Shown in pieces: positions 53,759 through 63,269 of a stretch of 64,000 nucleotides of DNA. How positions within the stretch are numbered: the stretch's first letter is position 1; each line of letters begins with the position of its first letter. The stretch comes from CAUZIR01 sp965250195. Lineage in GTDB: Bacteria > Chloroflexota > Dehalococcoidia > Lucifugimonadales > UBA2962. The translations under genes and the position numbers were made by a program. The stretch spans positions 1,240,001 to 1,304,000 of the forward strand of contig OZ252295.1 of assembly GCA_965250195.1 (NCBI GenBank), written 5' to 3'. The notes under the pieces are model-generated. The model saw nothing but the letters and a program-made list of their open reading frames with translations, was not told where the DNA came from and did no database searches.

Positions 53759-55453
53759 TTGACCAAGTACCTATTCGTCACTGGGGGTGTGGTTAGCTCC
53801 GTTGGTAAGGGTATCAACGTCGCTTCGATAGGCCGAATCCTCAAGAGCCGGGGCATATCCGTGTCGGTGCTCAAGCTCGACCCCTACCTCAACGTCGACC
53901 CCGGCACCATGTCGCCATTGCAGCATGGCGAGGTCTACGTCACGAACGACGGGTCCGAGACCGACCTCGATCTCGGTCATTACGAGAGATTCATTGATAT
54001 GGACCTGACCCGGTCATCCAACGTCACCGCCGGGCAGATCTACAGCGAGGTGATAGCTAAAGAGCGCCGCGGGGAGTTTTTGGGCGGCACCATTCAGACC
54101 ATTCCCCACGTCACCGACGCAATAAAAGGCAAGATCACCCTTCTCGCCGAAGAGAGCCAGGCAGAAGTGATCGTCGTCGAAGTGGGCGGGACCGTGGGCG
54201 ACATCGAGGGCCTGCCCTTCTTGGAGGCCATCCGGCAAATGCGAAACGAGGTGGGCCGGGACAACGTCATGTACGTTCACGTCACTTTGCTGCCCCACAT
54301 CTCATCGACCGGCGAAATCAAGACCAAGCCCACCCAGCACAGCGTGCGTGAACTTCGTAGTATTGGCATACAGCCGGACGTGATCGTGTGCCGAAGCGAC
54401 GATTCGGTTGGCGAGGATATAAAAAAGAAGATTTCGATCCACTGCGACGTGCCTCAGAGCGCCGTCATCTCCCTGCCAACCCTCGACACCGTCTACGAGG
54501 TGCCCCTCGTCCTGGAAGAGGAGGGCATGGGAGACCTCGTCATCAGGACGCTCGGGTTGGCCGCCACCGAACGCGACATGGAGCAGTGGCGGGCGATGGT
54601 CTTCGCCATCCAGCGACCCAAAGAGAAGCTCCCAATTGCGCTTGTGGGTAAGTACGTCGATCTGGAAGACTCTTACCTGTCGGTGAAGGAGGCGCTCATC
54701 CACGCCGGTCTCGACCATCACATGGACCTCGATCTCCAGTGGGTTGCGTCCGGGGGCATAGAAGAGCATGGTGCCGACCGTTTCCTGGACTCGGCGTCTG
54801 GCGTGGTCGTGCCCGGCGGGTTCGGCCCGAGAGGCGTAGAGGGAATGGTCGAGACTGTTCGCTACTGCCGGGAGCGAGAAGTGCCCTATTTGGGACTGTG
54901 CCTGGGCATGCAGGTTATGGTCATTGAGGCTGCCCGCGCGATGCTGGGCAAGCCGGCGGCAAATTCAGCCGAGTTCAACCCGGATACCCCGGACGCGGTC
55001 ATCGATCTCATGTACGACCAGCGGGGGGTGGTAAACAAAGGAGGGACGATGCGCCTGGGGGTTTACCCGTGCGAGCTCGTCCCCGGTTCAATGGCGGCCA
55101 AAGCCTATGGCGTGCCACAGGTGGACGAACGCCACCGGCACCGGTTCGAAGTCAACAATGCCTATCGTGAAGACTTTATGTCGGTCGGTCTTCGGCCGGG
55201 CGGTCTGTCCCCGGACGGGACGCTTGTGGAGATAATGGAGTTGGGCAACCATCCCTTCATGTTGGGTGTGCAGTTCCATCCGGAGTTCCTGTCGCGGCCC
55301 AACCGGCCGCACCCTCTTTTTAGAGAGTTCATTGGCGCCGCCAAGCGCACATTGCGCGAGGGCGGCCAGCACGTATTGCCGTTAGACGGAGCCGGGCCAG
55401 TGATTCGCGAGTTGGTAAACGAGACTCCGGTAGAGGTAAAAGAGGCGACATAG
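53759..55453 (+). CDS. pyrG: CTP synthase
   Basis: This 564-residue enzyme makes CTP from UTP with glutamine. The synthase domain begins TKYLFVTGGVVSSVGKGI and has DPYLNVDPGTMSP and SETDLDLGHYERF. The glutaminase domain has the catalytic Cys in YLGLCLGMQ and His/Glu in QFHPEFLS. The start is TTG without a strong ribosome site. The protein is full-length. Confidence 0.97.
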   Translation: MTKYLFVTGGVVSSVGKGINVASIGRILKSRGISVSVLKLDPYLNVDPGTMSPLQHGEVYVTNDGSETDLDLGHYERFIDMDLTRSSNVTAGQIYSEVIAKERRGEFLGGTIQTIPHVTDAIKGKITLLAEESQAEVIVVEVGGTVGDIEGLPFLEAIRQMRNEVGRDNVMYVHVTLLPHISSTGEIKTKPTQHSVRELRSIGIQPDVIVCRSDDSVGEDIKKKISIHCDVPQSAVISLPTLDTVYEVPLVLEEEGMGDLVIRTLGLAATERDMEQWRAMVFAIQRPKEKLPIALVGKYVDLEDSYLSVKEALIHAGLDHHMDLDLQWVASGGIEEHGADRFLDSASGVVVPGGFGPRGVEGMVETVRYCREREVPYLGLCLGMQVMVIEAARAMLGKPAANSAEFNPDTPDAVIDLMYDQRGVVNKGGTMRLGVYPCELVPGSMAAKAYGVPQVDERHRHRFEVNNAYREDFMSVGLRPGGLSPDGTLVEIMELGNHPFMLGVQFHPEFLSRPNRPHPLFREFIGAAKRTLREGGQHVLPLDGAGPVIRELVNETPVEVKEAT

Positions 55454-55509
55454 ACTGTCCCACGCCATTTACTAGGCGTCGGGACTATGCTATGTTTTCG
55501 AGGTTCCCG

Positions 55510-56166
55510 TTGCGCATATTTCTTGATACAGCGAACGTTGACGAAATCCGCGAGAGCGTCCGGATGGGCGTGATCAGCGGAGTCACCACAAACCCTTCAC
55601 TGGCGGCCAAAGAGGGCATAGGCACCTCGAGTGGTTACAGGGAGGCGGTTCTCGAGATCACCGAACTGGTGGACGGCCCCATCTCCGTTGAGGTGGTAAG
55701 CCTGGACACCGAGGGCATGATCGAAGAGGGCTGGGGTATCTCTCAATGGCATCCCAAGGTGGTGGTGAAGTTGCCGAGCACCCGGAGCGGATTCGAAGCG
55801 ATGGCCCACCTCTCCAGGGAAGGGGTCAAAATCAATCAGACACTATGTTTTTCTGTAAACCAGGCAGTCGTGGGGGCACAGACGGGGGCCGCATTCGTCA
55901 GCCCTTTTGTGGGACGGTTGGACGACCAGGGTCTCGACGGCATGGATCTGGTTCGGGACATAGTCGATGTGTTCGCCAAGCACCCGATAAGTACGGAGGT
56001 ACTCGCGGCCAGCATCAGGCACCCGTTACATTGCCTGATGGCCGCGCAAGCAGGAGCCCACATCGCCACGATTCCCTTCAAAGTACTGGGCGAGATGATC
56101 AAGCATCCGCTGACCGATACTGGAGTCGCCAGATTCAACGAGGATTGGGAGAAAGCCTCACAATAA
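55510..56166 (+). CDS. Transaldolase-like fructose-6-phosphate aldolase (TalC family)
   Basis: This 218-residue TIM barrel starts RIFLDTANVDEIRE, has GVTTNPSLAAKEG, the Schiff-base Lys in KVVVKLPST, and QTGAAFVSPFVGRLDD, as in small transaldolases. It moves three-carbon units between sugar phosphates. I favour the TTG at 55510, which has GAGG 6 bases upstream and matches the family N terminus; an ATG at 55492 would add 6 residues. Confidence 0.9.
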   Translation: MRIFLDTANVDEIRESVRMGVISGVTTNPSLAAKEGIGTSSGYREAVLEITELVDGPISVEVVSLDTEGMIEEGWGISQWHPKVVVKLPSTRSGFEAMAHLSREGVKINQTLCFSVNQAVVGAQTGAAFVSPFVGRLDDQGLDGMDLVRDIVDVFAKHPISTEVLAASIRHPLHCLMAAQAGAHIATIPFKVLGEMIKHPLTDTGVARFNEDWEKASQ

Positions 56167-56342
56167 ACCTCAACCAAACCCTTTAACCTTCACCTCCCCC
56201 TTTTTACGGGCCCGACGGCATTAGCCCGGCCGGGCGACCGCACCGAAACTTCCCACACACACCCATCCACCACGAAAGTCCACCCCACGCGGCCCTGCCG
56301 CTCGCACGCGAGGCGGCCCATCCTGAATCGGAGTCCAATGAC

Positions 56343-57611
56343 ATGGACCTTTTAGAGCTACAGAAATATTCAGACGACGATCTTAAGAGGGTCGCCCTCG
56401 ACCTAGGCGTGCCGGAGAACGGCACCTCAGGTAGACGCCACGACCTGCTGAGGAAGGTCCTGCAGGCCTACTCGGACCGCGACGGTGGGAACATCGTCGT
56501 CAGCGGCATCCTCTCCATCGTCAACGACGGTTACGGCTTCCTTCGTCAGGGCGAAGTGATGCACGGAGCCAGCGACGTCTATGTCTCGCAGTCGCAGATC
56601 CGCCGCTTCGGCCTGCGCAACGGAGACGAAGTTGGAGGCCAGGTGCGCCCGCCCAAGGACGGCGAGCGCTACTTCGGGCTCGTCAGGGTTGAGACGGTCA
56701 ACGGTGTCGAGCCTGACCGGTCCAGCAGCCGACCGCATTTCGAGCGACTCACGCCGATCTTCCCCGAAGAACGCATCGTGCTCGAAACGGACCGTAAGCA
56801 GCTCTCGGCGCGGCTCATAGACCTGTTGGCACCCATAGGTCGGGGCCAGAGAGGCATGATCGTCTCCCCGCCCAAGGCCGGTAAAACAACCTTCCTTAAA
56901 GATATCGCCACCGGCATCACCGCCAACTCACCAGAAATTCACCTCATGGTCGCCCTCATAGGAGAGCGACCGGAAGAGGTCACCGACATGCGCCGCTCCA
57001 TCAAAGGAGAGGTGTTCAGTTCCACGTTCGACGAACCTGTGGAAGACCACGTTCGGGTCGCCGAACTGGTGATCGAGCATGCCAAGCGGCTGGTAGAGGC
57101 TGGCAACGACGTCGTTATCCTCTTAGATTCGTTGACCCGGCTAACCCGGGCCTACAACCTGGCGGTGCCAACGAGCGGCCGCACGCTGTCCGGGGGAATC
57201 GACCCGGTGGCGTTATATCCGCCGAAAAAATTCTTCGGCGCCGCCCGCAACACAGAGGAGGGCGGCAGCCTCACCATACTGGCCGCCGTCCTGGTAGATA
57301 CCGGCTCTCGCATGGACGACGTCATCTACGAAGAGTTCAAGGGCACCGGCAACATGGAAATCCATCTCGACCGGCGTCTTGCCGAGCGCCGGATATTCCC
57401 GGCCATAGACATCCACAAGAGCGGCACCCGGCGTGAAGAACTGCTTTTGGACGAGACAACCCTCAAGCAGGTGTGGCTCTTGCGCCGCATGGTCAGCATG
57501 GTCAGCTCCGACGCCATGCACTCAACCGAAGCCATTGAAAAGGTTTTGGAGCGCATGTCCAAGTCCAAAGACAACACAGAATTCCTGGCAAATCTGGGGA
57601 GCGACGTCTAA
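56343..57611 (+). CDS. rho: Transcription termination factor Rho
   Basis: This 422-residue hexameric RNA helicase ends transcription. The N-terminal SAP-like and cold-shock domains (about 1-125) include LDLGVPENGTSGRRHDLL and GYGFLRQGE; the ATPase domain has Walker A PPKAGKTTF, EERPEEVTDM-like GERPEEVTDMRRS, DSLTRLTRAYN and the Q-loop region. A 176-base gap upstream contains a C/T-rich stretch and no gene. Confidence 0.97.
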   Translation: MDLLELQKYSDDDLKRVALDLGVPENGTSGRRHDLLRKVLQAYSDRDGGNIVVSGILSIVNDGYGFLRQGEVMHGASDVYVSQSQIRRFGLRNGDEVGGQVRPPKDGERYFGLVRVETVNGVEPDRSSSRPHFERLTPIFPEERIVLETDRKQLSARLIDLLAPIGRGQRGMIVSPPKAGKTTFLKDIATGITANSPEIHLMVALIGERPEEVTDMRRSIKGEVFSSTFDEPVEDHVRVAELVIEHAKRLVEAGNDVVILLDSLTRLTRAYNLAVPTSGRTLSGGIDPVALYPPKKFFGAARNTEEGGSLTILAAVLVDTGSRMDDVIYEEFKGTGNMEIHLDRRLAERRIFPAIDIHKSGTRREELLLDETTLKQVWLLRRMVSMVSSDAMHSTEAIEKVLERMSKSKDNTEFLANLGSDV

Positions 57612-57915
57612 AGGTCTCTGGCGGCCCCAAAAAAAGTGTCGCTCGCGGCAGATCGAACAATCGTGCGAACACCGATAATTCCACGTGAAACTCCCATCGC
57701 GAGCCCTTGACAACGGTTTTGGGCGTGGTGTACAAATTACAACCGGATTGGCCCGCGAAGCCGAGAAATCGGGTTAAACGGGTCAAAACCATTCTGTAGA
57801 CGGATGAACAGGATTCGTCCGGGGCGCATTGTGTGCCCTTTGGTCTATTTGGCTGCACGGAAAAACTGGCCCCGAATTTTAGGGCCAGGCAAAGCGGAAA
57901 CACAGGGGGTAGGCA
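57612..57915 (+). promoter_or_regulatory. Leader region of the large surface protein, with probable promoter
   Basis: TTGACA at 57707-57712 and TACAAA at 57731-57736 are 18 bases apart, giving a leader of about 175 bases. A ribosome site (AGGGGGT) lies 6 bases ahead of the GTG start at 57916. The rest has no recognisable hairpin or gene. Confidence 0.45.
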
Positions 57916-60900
57916 GTGAAAAGCAAGCAGAGACTGGCGATACTCTTCGGCGCAATAGTGGCGCTGATGACGATTCTGACAGTCGTGCCCGTATTCGGCG
58001 CCACCGGGACCTTGCGGTTCCCGGACGCCAGCGACACCGATGAAATTGTCAGCTGGGCCCGGCAGGGCGGCACCGTAATGATTGAGGTCACCGATGCGGA
58101 CCTTGACACAGGGTCCGACAAGGTAATCCGGGTGACCCTCGAAGGTGTTTGTGCGGCTGATGAAACTTTCCAGATCACCACCTTGGGTGATTCGGAGACT
58201 TTGACGGGAACCACGCACATTTCCACAACTGTCACAGCGCCGATCCTCGACAAAGACGGCAGCGGCGCTGTCACCCTGGCCGACGTCACTGAGACGTCCA
58301 CCGACATCTCCATTCTGTCGGTTGATGGCGGTAACGGCATCATCACGGTTCAGTGCACGTCCGACGTCCGTGATAACCGGACGTTTGACCTTAACTACTC
58401 CGCGGGCGCGGTCAACGACACAGCCTCGGCAGGTAGCTCGACGGGTTCCGTCGAGATAACCAGCGACGCCAGCCCGTCCGCTCACGCCGTCCTCCTCGAA
58501 GAGAGCGGCGCTCAGACAGGCGTGTTCCGCGGCGTTCTGTTCCTCACTTCCTCAGTCACAAACACGACAACGTTCCAGTGTCTGGATTCTGATGGCTGTA
58601 CCACCGACAACGGTGGAGGCTCCAAGGAGGTGGGTTACCGCACGACCACCGTTGCGGCGGTCAAAGAGGGCGACTACTCCAACGGCAAATGGTCGGTCGG
58701 TGACCTGCAGGTCAGCGCAGCCGACACCGTGGTCTTCTCGTTCGATGACACGGCCTCGGATGACACGGCCGTTGCGCGCACCACCTCCATAGTGGTGGAG
58801 ACGACAGCTCCGACAGTGGCCAACACGGCCCCGGCGGAAGGCACCGCTACAGACAACAACCTCCCCACTGTTAGTGGCGAGGTTACCGATACTGACTCCT
58901 TGGTTAGTTCTGCATCGATCAATGTGGTGTTCGGCTTCGACTTCTCAGCGACGCCAAACACGACAATCAACGAGTCCTACGTGATAGACGTCGTCGATAA
59001 TGACATCGACACGATCGACTCCGGATTCGCTATAGAGCAGAGAGTCGCCACAATTAATGCGGCAGAGCAGAACCAGGACCAGGTCATCTACTGGTGGATC
59101 ACCGGTAACGACGTTTCTGGCAACAAGTTTGTCAGTGACGCGGAACCCAATGATTCTGATGGCGTTGCCGACGCCTGCGACGCCGCTGCCTGGTTCGAAT
59201 CCGGCTTAAACGCCGACCATGCACTGGTCAACACTGATGTTTCAGTCTCCTCCAACGTTAAGGGTTGCCAGGGCTACTCCATTAGCGTGGACCGGACTGC
59301 CCCGACATTGGATAGCGCCACCACCGGCGTATTCTGGGACACCACCAAGACTGGCGACGACAAGACCCAGACCGACGTAACTGCGGCAGACGCAACTTCC
59401 ATATCCGTCGTCTTTGACGGCGCGCTTGACGCCAGCACCGTTGACCGGACCGACTTCACCGTGGACGGCGTCACCCCGCTGGAGGTAGCGACCTTCGCAG
59501 GCGCAAACACAAGGGTCTTCCTGGAGGTCGCCTCACAGGATCCCGCCGCCCGGCCCGTAGTGGCCCTGGTGGGCGCTGTGACGGACCTTGCAGGTAATGA
59601 CACGGACTCCGGCAGCGCGACCGCTACCGACGGTATCGCCCCGACGCTGACCCTCTCGGTCAGTTCGGACGCGACCCCGTCCGCGGCCAGGCCGGTCACC
59701 AATGACAAGGCCACCGTGACTCTCGGTTCTAACGAGAAGGGCACCGGTGTTCAGATCTTCGTCGTAATTGTTGGTGCCGACACCAAGATCATGGGTACCG
59801 AGACCGAGTTGACCGAACTCGGTGGGCCGACCTCATGGACGGCTACGGCGGACCAGTCCGGCGACGGCGTGTACAACGTCCGGGCAAGGGCCAGGGACCT
59901 CAACAGCACGACGAACGTCGGTACTGCCGGTATCACGTCGACGGCCTCTATTGATCTGGACGACGCGACCTTGTTCGAGCTCGACACATCCATTCCGTCG
60001 CCGGTCATTTTGCCCTCCAACGCGGATGGCACTGATGACCCCGACACGGTCATTTCGATTAACTTTGCCACTGAGGGCAAGGAGTACGGCCTGACCTCCG
60101 GTGGGGCCGCGTCTACGGACTCGGCAACGGTGAGCACGAACTTCGACACGTACGGCGAGGTCACCGTAACCAAGGCCGAGCTTGACGAGGTCGATATCCT
60201 GGCCAGCTTGAACACGAACGACAACGTTCGGTTCTTGTTCAAGGCCACCGGCCTGACGATAGGCGAGCACACCCTGTCTGTGTCCGCTATGGACTCGGCT
60301 GGCAACGAAGTGGACTTCTCGGATCACACATTCGAGGTGAGTGTGCGATCCTCCACGTCCATCGCCCTGACCCCGGGTTGGAACATGGTCAGTTTCCCGG
60401 GTACCCCGGGAGACGCGTCCATTGACGCGGTCATCGGCACGGTGCCCGTGACGGTGGTTATGGCCTTCGACCCGACCAACGCCGCACAGTGGCTCATAGC
60501 TTCGCGTGCAGACGCGACCCAGAGCTTCTCCGGCACGCTGACCACCATTAGCTCGGCCCTCGGTTACTGGGTCCTGACCGACACATTCGAGTCGATCAGC
60601 ACCTTCATCCCGAGGACCGCGGGTGGTGCGGCAGGCGGCGGTACTCCGGTACAGCCTCCCACCGTCAAGCTGGTTGCGGGTTGGAACCTGGTTCCGATAT
60701 TGGACGTGACAGGCGACGATGATGCCGACACGGAGATCGATCCCGACGACTACTTCGGTAGTGTGGACACGATCACCAGGGTCTACTGGTTCAACACCCT
60801 CGACGGGTCGTGGGTGACGATTGTCCACTCCTCGTCCGGCAACGACGGCTCCGATGAGGAGACGTTGCGGATCGGTAGGGCATACTGGGTCTTCACGACC

Positions 60901-60924
60901 GCCGCGGGTACCATTACCCCATAG
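57916..60924 (+). CDS. Large secreted S-layer-like protein
   Basis: This 1002-residue exported protein has a signal peptide (about 1-29, ending VPVFGA). Its bulk is acidic, Thr/Asp/Val-rich and strand-like, with repeated features such as 'TAPTLxSAxTG' and 'DxAGNxxD', suggesting Ig-like domains. The C-terminal part has two 'GWN(M/L)V' modules, near residues 820 and 920, which I associate with Chloroflexota cell-wall proteins. There is no LPXTG or lipobox. It may be an S-layer subunit. A promoter and long leader precede it, consistent with high expression, but that is inference. Confidence 0.75.
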   Translation: MKSKQRLAILFGAIVALMTILTVVPVFGATGTLRFPDASDTDEIVSWARQGGTVMIEVTDADLDTGSDKVIRVTLEGVCAADETFQITTLGDSETLTGTTHISTTVTAPILDKDGSGAVTLADVTETSTDISILSVDGGNGIITVQCTSDVRDNRTFDLNYSAGAVNDTASAGSSTGSVEITSDASPSAHAVLLEESGAQTGVFRGVLFLTSSVTNTTTFQCLDSDGCTTDNGGGSKEVGYRTTTVAAVKEGDYSNGKWSVGDLQVSAADTVVFSFDDTASDDTAVARTTSIVVETTAPTVANTAPAEGTATDNNLPTVSGEVTDTDSLVSSASINVVFGFDFSATPNTTINESYVIDVVDNDIDTIDSGFAIEQRVATINAAEQNQDQVIYWWITGNDVSGNKFVSDAEPNDSDGVADACDAAAWFESGLNADHALVNTDVSVSSNVKGCQGYSISVDRTAPTLDSATTGVFWDTTKTGDDKTQTDVTAADATSISVVFDGALDASTVDRTDFTVDGVTPLEVATFAGANTRVFLEVASQDPAARPVVALVGAVTDLAGNDTDSGSATATDGIAPTLTLSVSSDATPSAARPVTNDKATVTLGSNEKGTGVQIFVVIVGADTKIMGTETELTELGGPTSWTATADQSGDGVYNVRARARDLNSTTNVGTAGITSTASIDLDDATLFELDTSIPSPVILPSNADGTDDPDTVISINFATEGKEYGLTSGGAASTDSATVSTNFDTYGEVTVTKAELDEVDILASLNTNDNVRFLFKATGLTIGEHTLSVSAMDSAGNEVDFSDHTFEVSVRSSTSIALTPGWNMVSFPGTPGDASIDAVIGTVPVTVVMAFDPTNAAQWLIASRADATQSFSGTLTTISSALGYWVLTDTFESISTFIPRTAGGAAGGGTPVQPPTVKLVAGWNLVPILDVTGDDDADTEIDPDDYFGSVDTITRVYWFNTLDGSWVTIVHSSSGNDGSDEETLRIGRAYWVFTTAAGTITP

Positions 60925-60963
60925 CGCGAGTGACCAGTAGGTAGATACTACGGTTAGTAGTTA

Positions 60964-61002
60964 GAATGGCCTCTCTCCTCTTCCCGGGGAGGGAGGCCAT
61001 TC
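60964..61002 (+). terminator. Strong hairpin after the surface-protein gene
   Basis: Bases 60964-60978 (GAATGGCCTCTCTCC) pair with 60988-61002 (GGAGGGAGGCCATTC) in a nearly perfect 15-pair stem with one G-T pair and a 9-base loop. It lies 40 bases after the surface-protein stop. There is no T run after it, so it may be a terminator, an RNA-stability hairpin or a processing site. Confidence 0.6.
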
Positions 61003-61027
61003 GCTTATATGAGAGGTTGGTAGTCAC

Positions 61028-62080
61028 TTGAAAATCGCCAGAGCGAGACGGTGGGCTATTTTGGGTTTAGTGGTGGCTATCGCCCTCACCTCGCTCGTGC
61101 AACCCGTGTCAGCTCAGGCCCCACCCCCTCTACCCGCGGTCATTAACGGTGTCGTGTCATTGTCCGGTGGCGGACCCATCCCCGACGGCACGGTGCTCGT
61201 GGGTCGCATAAACGAATACGAAACTCCTCCCGTCGTAATTAGGGGTGGCGAGTTCGAGAATCTCGTAATCGCCCCCCAGGACGGCAATCTCGTGGGTCGG
61301 TCCGTGTCCTTTCACCTGGTGCTCAAGGACTCCAACGGGGATATCATCGACAGCGTGACCGCACCGGAAAACATCACCTATCAGCCGGCGCTCATCACTA
61401 GAGACTTTTCGATCACCTTCTCACGGATCCCGCTGCCGCCGGCGACACCGACCCCGATGCCGACGCCCACCCCGACTCTCACCCCCACCCCCACGGTGGC
61501 GCAGCCGGCCATATTTTCCGGCCTGCTAATCGTCGTCGGTGGCGTCATTCCCGACTCAGCTCAGTTGACCGCCCGGATGGGCGACTACGTTTCTGACCCC
61601 GCTCTGATCATCGGCGACGAGTTCAAAAACCTTGTCGTTGACCCTGGCAATCCGGGTTTCATCGGCCAGGAAGTGGAGTTCATCCTCGATGGGGTCTCAT
61701 CGAACACAGTTGTGACGTTCGCGAGTGGAGGTTCGAACCGCGATCTCGAATTGATCTTCAGGGGCCTTCCGACGCCCACTCCGACGCCGACACTGACGCC
61801 GACGCCCACTGCGACACTCACACCTTCGCCGACACCCACGCCGACCGCAACGCCGTCGCCCACCGTCACCGCGTTGCCGCCGACTCCGGCAGTCGAGGCG
61901 CAAACACCTACCGCTACGGTCGAACCGACCGCCACACCGGACCCCAGCGGCTTTTTTGGCACCTGTAGCGCCCCTAGTGGCGAAGTGCCCGTGCGGGCGG
62001 CCGTAGCCAACGGCCTGCTCCTCTTGGGCCCGCTCGGACTCATCTGGGCCTACCGTCGCAGGCGCAGCCACGGGGAGTAG
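61028..62080 (+). CDS. Secreted protein with Pro/Thr repeats and C-terminal membrane anchor
   Basis: This 350-residue protein has a signal peptide ending near VSAQA (about 30), two related domains (about 35-140 and 155-240; both run INGVVSL or IFSGLLI, then IPD, then a VIRGGEFENLV- or IIGDEFKNLV-like segment), and Thr/Pro tracts (TPTPTPT) at about 140-160 and 245-300. The C terminus has a hydrophobic helix and a basic tail (WAYRRRRSHGE), typical of wall or membrane anchoring. The start is TTG 61028. It lies beyond a strong hairpin from the surface-protein gene. Confidence 0.75.
   Translation: MKIARARRWAILGLVVAIALTSLVQPVSAQAPPPLPAVINGVVSLSGGGPIPDGTVLVGRINEYETPPVVIRGGEFENLVIAPQDGNLVGRSVSFHLVLKDSNGDIIDSVTAPENITYQPALITRDFSITFSRIPLPPATPTPMPTPTPTLTPTPTVAQPAIFSGLLIVVGGVIPDSAQLTARMGDYVSDPALIIGDEFKNLVVDPGNPGFIGQEVEFILDGVSSNTVVTFASGGSNRDLELIFRGLPTPTPTPTLTPTPTATLTPSPTPTPTATPSPTVTALPPTPAVEAQTPTATVEPTATPDPSGFFGTCSAPSGEVPVRAAVANGLLLLGPLGLIWAYRRRRSHGE
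61440..61935 (+). repeat. Low-complexity Thr/Pro-coding tracts
   Basis: ACNCCGACN-type hexamer runs occur at about 61440-61495 and 61765-61935. They encode Pro-Thr repeats that should act as a flexible stalk in the surface protein. Confidence 0.8.
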
Positions 62081-62097
62081 AATAGTCGGGAAGTCGA

Positions 62098-63117
62098 ATG
62101 CTCAGCTCCCGACAGCAGGCCATACTCAACTACATCGTCGAGCACTACGTCGCCGGTGCCAGCCCGGTCTCGTCTCGCTCCATCATTGCCGATGGCAGGC
62201 TCGGAGTTAGCTCGGCCACAGTTCGCAACGACGTAACCGTTCTTCAGGAGCACGGTTACGTAACCCATCCGCACTCATCCGCCGGGAGCGTCCCCAGTGA
62301 CAAGGCGTACAGGATGTACGTCGAATCGGTGGCCAGTAGCAACGAAAATCGCGAGCCCACTGCCACTCGGGCATCGGTTCGCCACAAATTGGCGCGGGCG
62401 AACATGGACGCTGAGTACTGGTCCAGCACAGCGGCGGGAATACTGGCCGGGTTGGTCGACAATCTTGCGGTAGCCACCCCCGCCAGGTCGGCCGAATCCA
62501 GAGTGAGGCGACTGGACGTCGTGCCCCTGGAAGGCCTATTGGCCATGATGATCGTGGTCCTGGAACAGACCAGGCTCCGGCGGCACATGGTCCGCCTGGC
62601 TGAGCCCACCGACGCCGACGTACTGGCCAGGTCCGCGAACCGTGTTCGCGACCTTGTAGAAGGGCAGACTCGCAGCCAACTGGCCCAAGTCCACTTCGAT
62701 CTCACGCCCCTGGAGCGAAAAATACTCCAGACAACCATCGAGGTACTTGAAGCAGAAGATAAAGGCCTGTTTAGAGATCACTACTTGGACGGCCTACGGA
62801 ACCTCCTGTCACAGCCTGAGTTTGCTGAAAACCGCAAGGTGAGAGATCTGGTAGAGGGTTTCGAAGATGGCACGCTTGCCCAGGCCGTACTGGAAGAGAT
62901 GCCCGAAGGCGCCACGCTGAGGGTAGTAATTGGTGCCGAAAACCGTGGAGACGTGCTGCGGCCTCTGAGCGTCGTTATCGGGCGCTACAGAGGCCCGGGC
63001 GGTGCGGTCGGTGCGATAGCGGCAGTAGGCCCGACTAGGATGCGCTATGCCCACACAATCGCCCGGGTCAAGCTAATGATCTCGGTCATGACGGAAATGG
63101 CCAACCTCAGGTCATAG
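62098..63117 (+). CDS. hrcA: Heat-inducible transcription repressor HrcA
   Basis: This 339-residue repressor controls heat-shock genes by binding CIRCE operators. The winged-helix N terminus is LSSRQQAILNYIVEHYV and VSSATVRNDVTVLQEHGYV, and the HrcA core follows (IVVLEQTRLRRHMVRL, VVIGAENRGD, GPTRMRYAHTIARVKLMI). It ends 152 bases ahead of dnaJ. No CIRCE sequence was seen around it. Confidence 0.95.
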   Translation: MLSSRQQAILNYIVEHYVAGASPVSSRSIIADGRLGVSSATVRNDVTVLQEHGYVTHPHSSAGSVPSDKAYRMYVESVASSNENREPTATRASVRHKLARANMDAEYWSSTAAGILAGLVDNLAVATPARSAESRVRRLDVVPLEGLLAMMIVVLEQTRLRRHMVRLAEPTDADVLARSANRVRDLVEGQTRSQLAQVHFDLTPLERKILQTTIEVLEAEDKGLFRDHYLDGLRNLLSQPEFAENRKVRDLVEGFEDGTLAQAVLEEMPEGATLRVVIGAENRGDVLRPLSVVIGRYRGPGGAVGAIAAVGPTRMRYAHTIARVKLMISVMTEMANLRS

Positions 63118-63192
63118 CCCGTAGAGCGGCGGACTCCCTCCCAAACTCACTCGGTCCTCACCCAAGAATCTCGTTTCCCGGTGCACGCATCC

Positions 63193-63222
63193 TTGAACGC
63201 CCTGCCGAGGTCCAAATATAAT
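63193..63222 (+). promoter_or_regulatory. Strong promoter of dnaJ
   Basis: TTGAAC (63193-63198) and a perfect TATAAT (63217-63222) are separated by 18 bases. It allows dnaJ to be transcribed apart from hrcA. I found no CIRCE (TTAGCACTC-N9-GAGTGCTAA) in the 152-base gap. Confidence 0.7.
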
Positions 63223-63269
63223 TGAACATTGTGCGTCCTCAATTTGACGTACCCGGTGAACGACACTGC

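Noticed and set aside
59833..60828. 331-codon leftward frame under the surface-protein gene
   Set aside because: It has no ribosome site or family motif and mirrors the repeat-rich coding strand.
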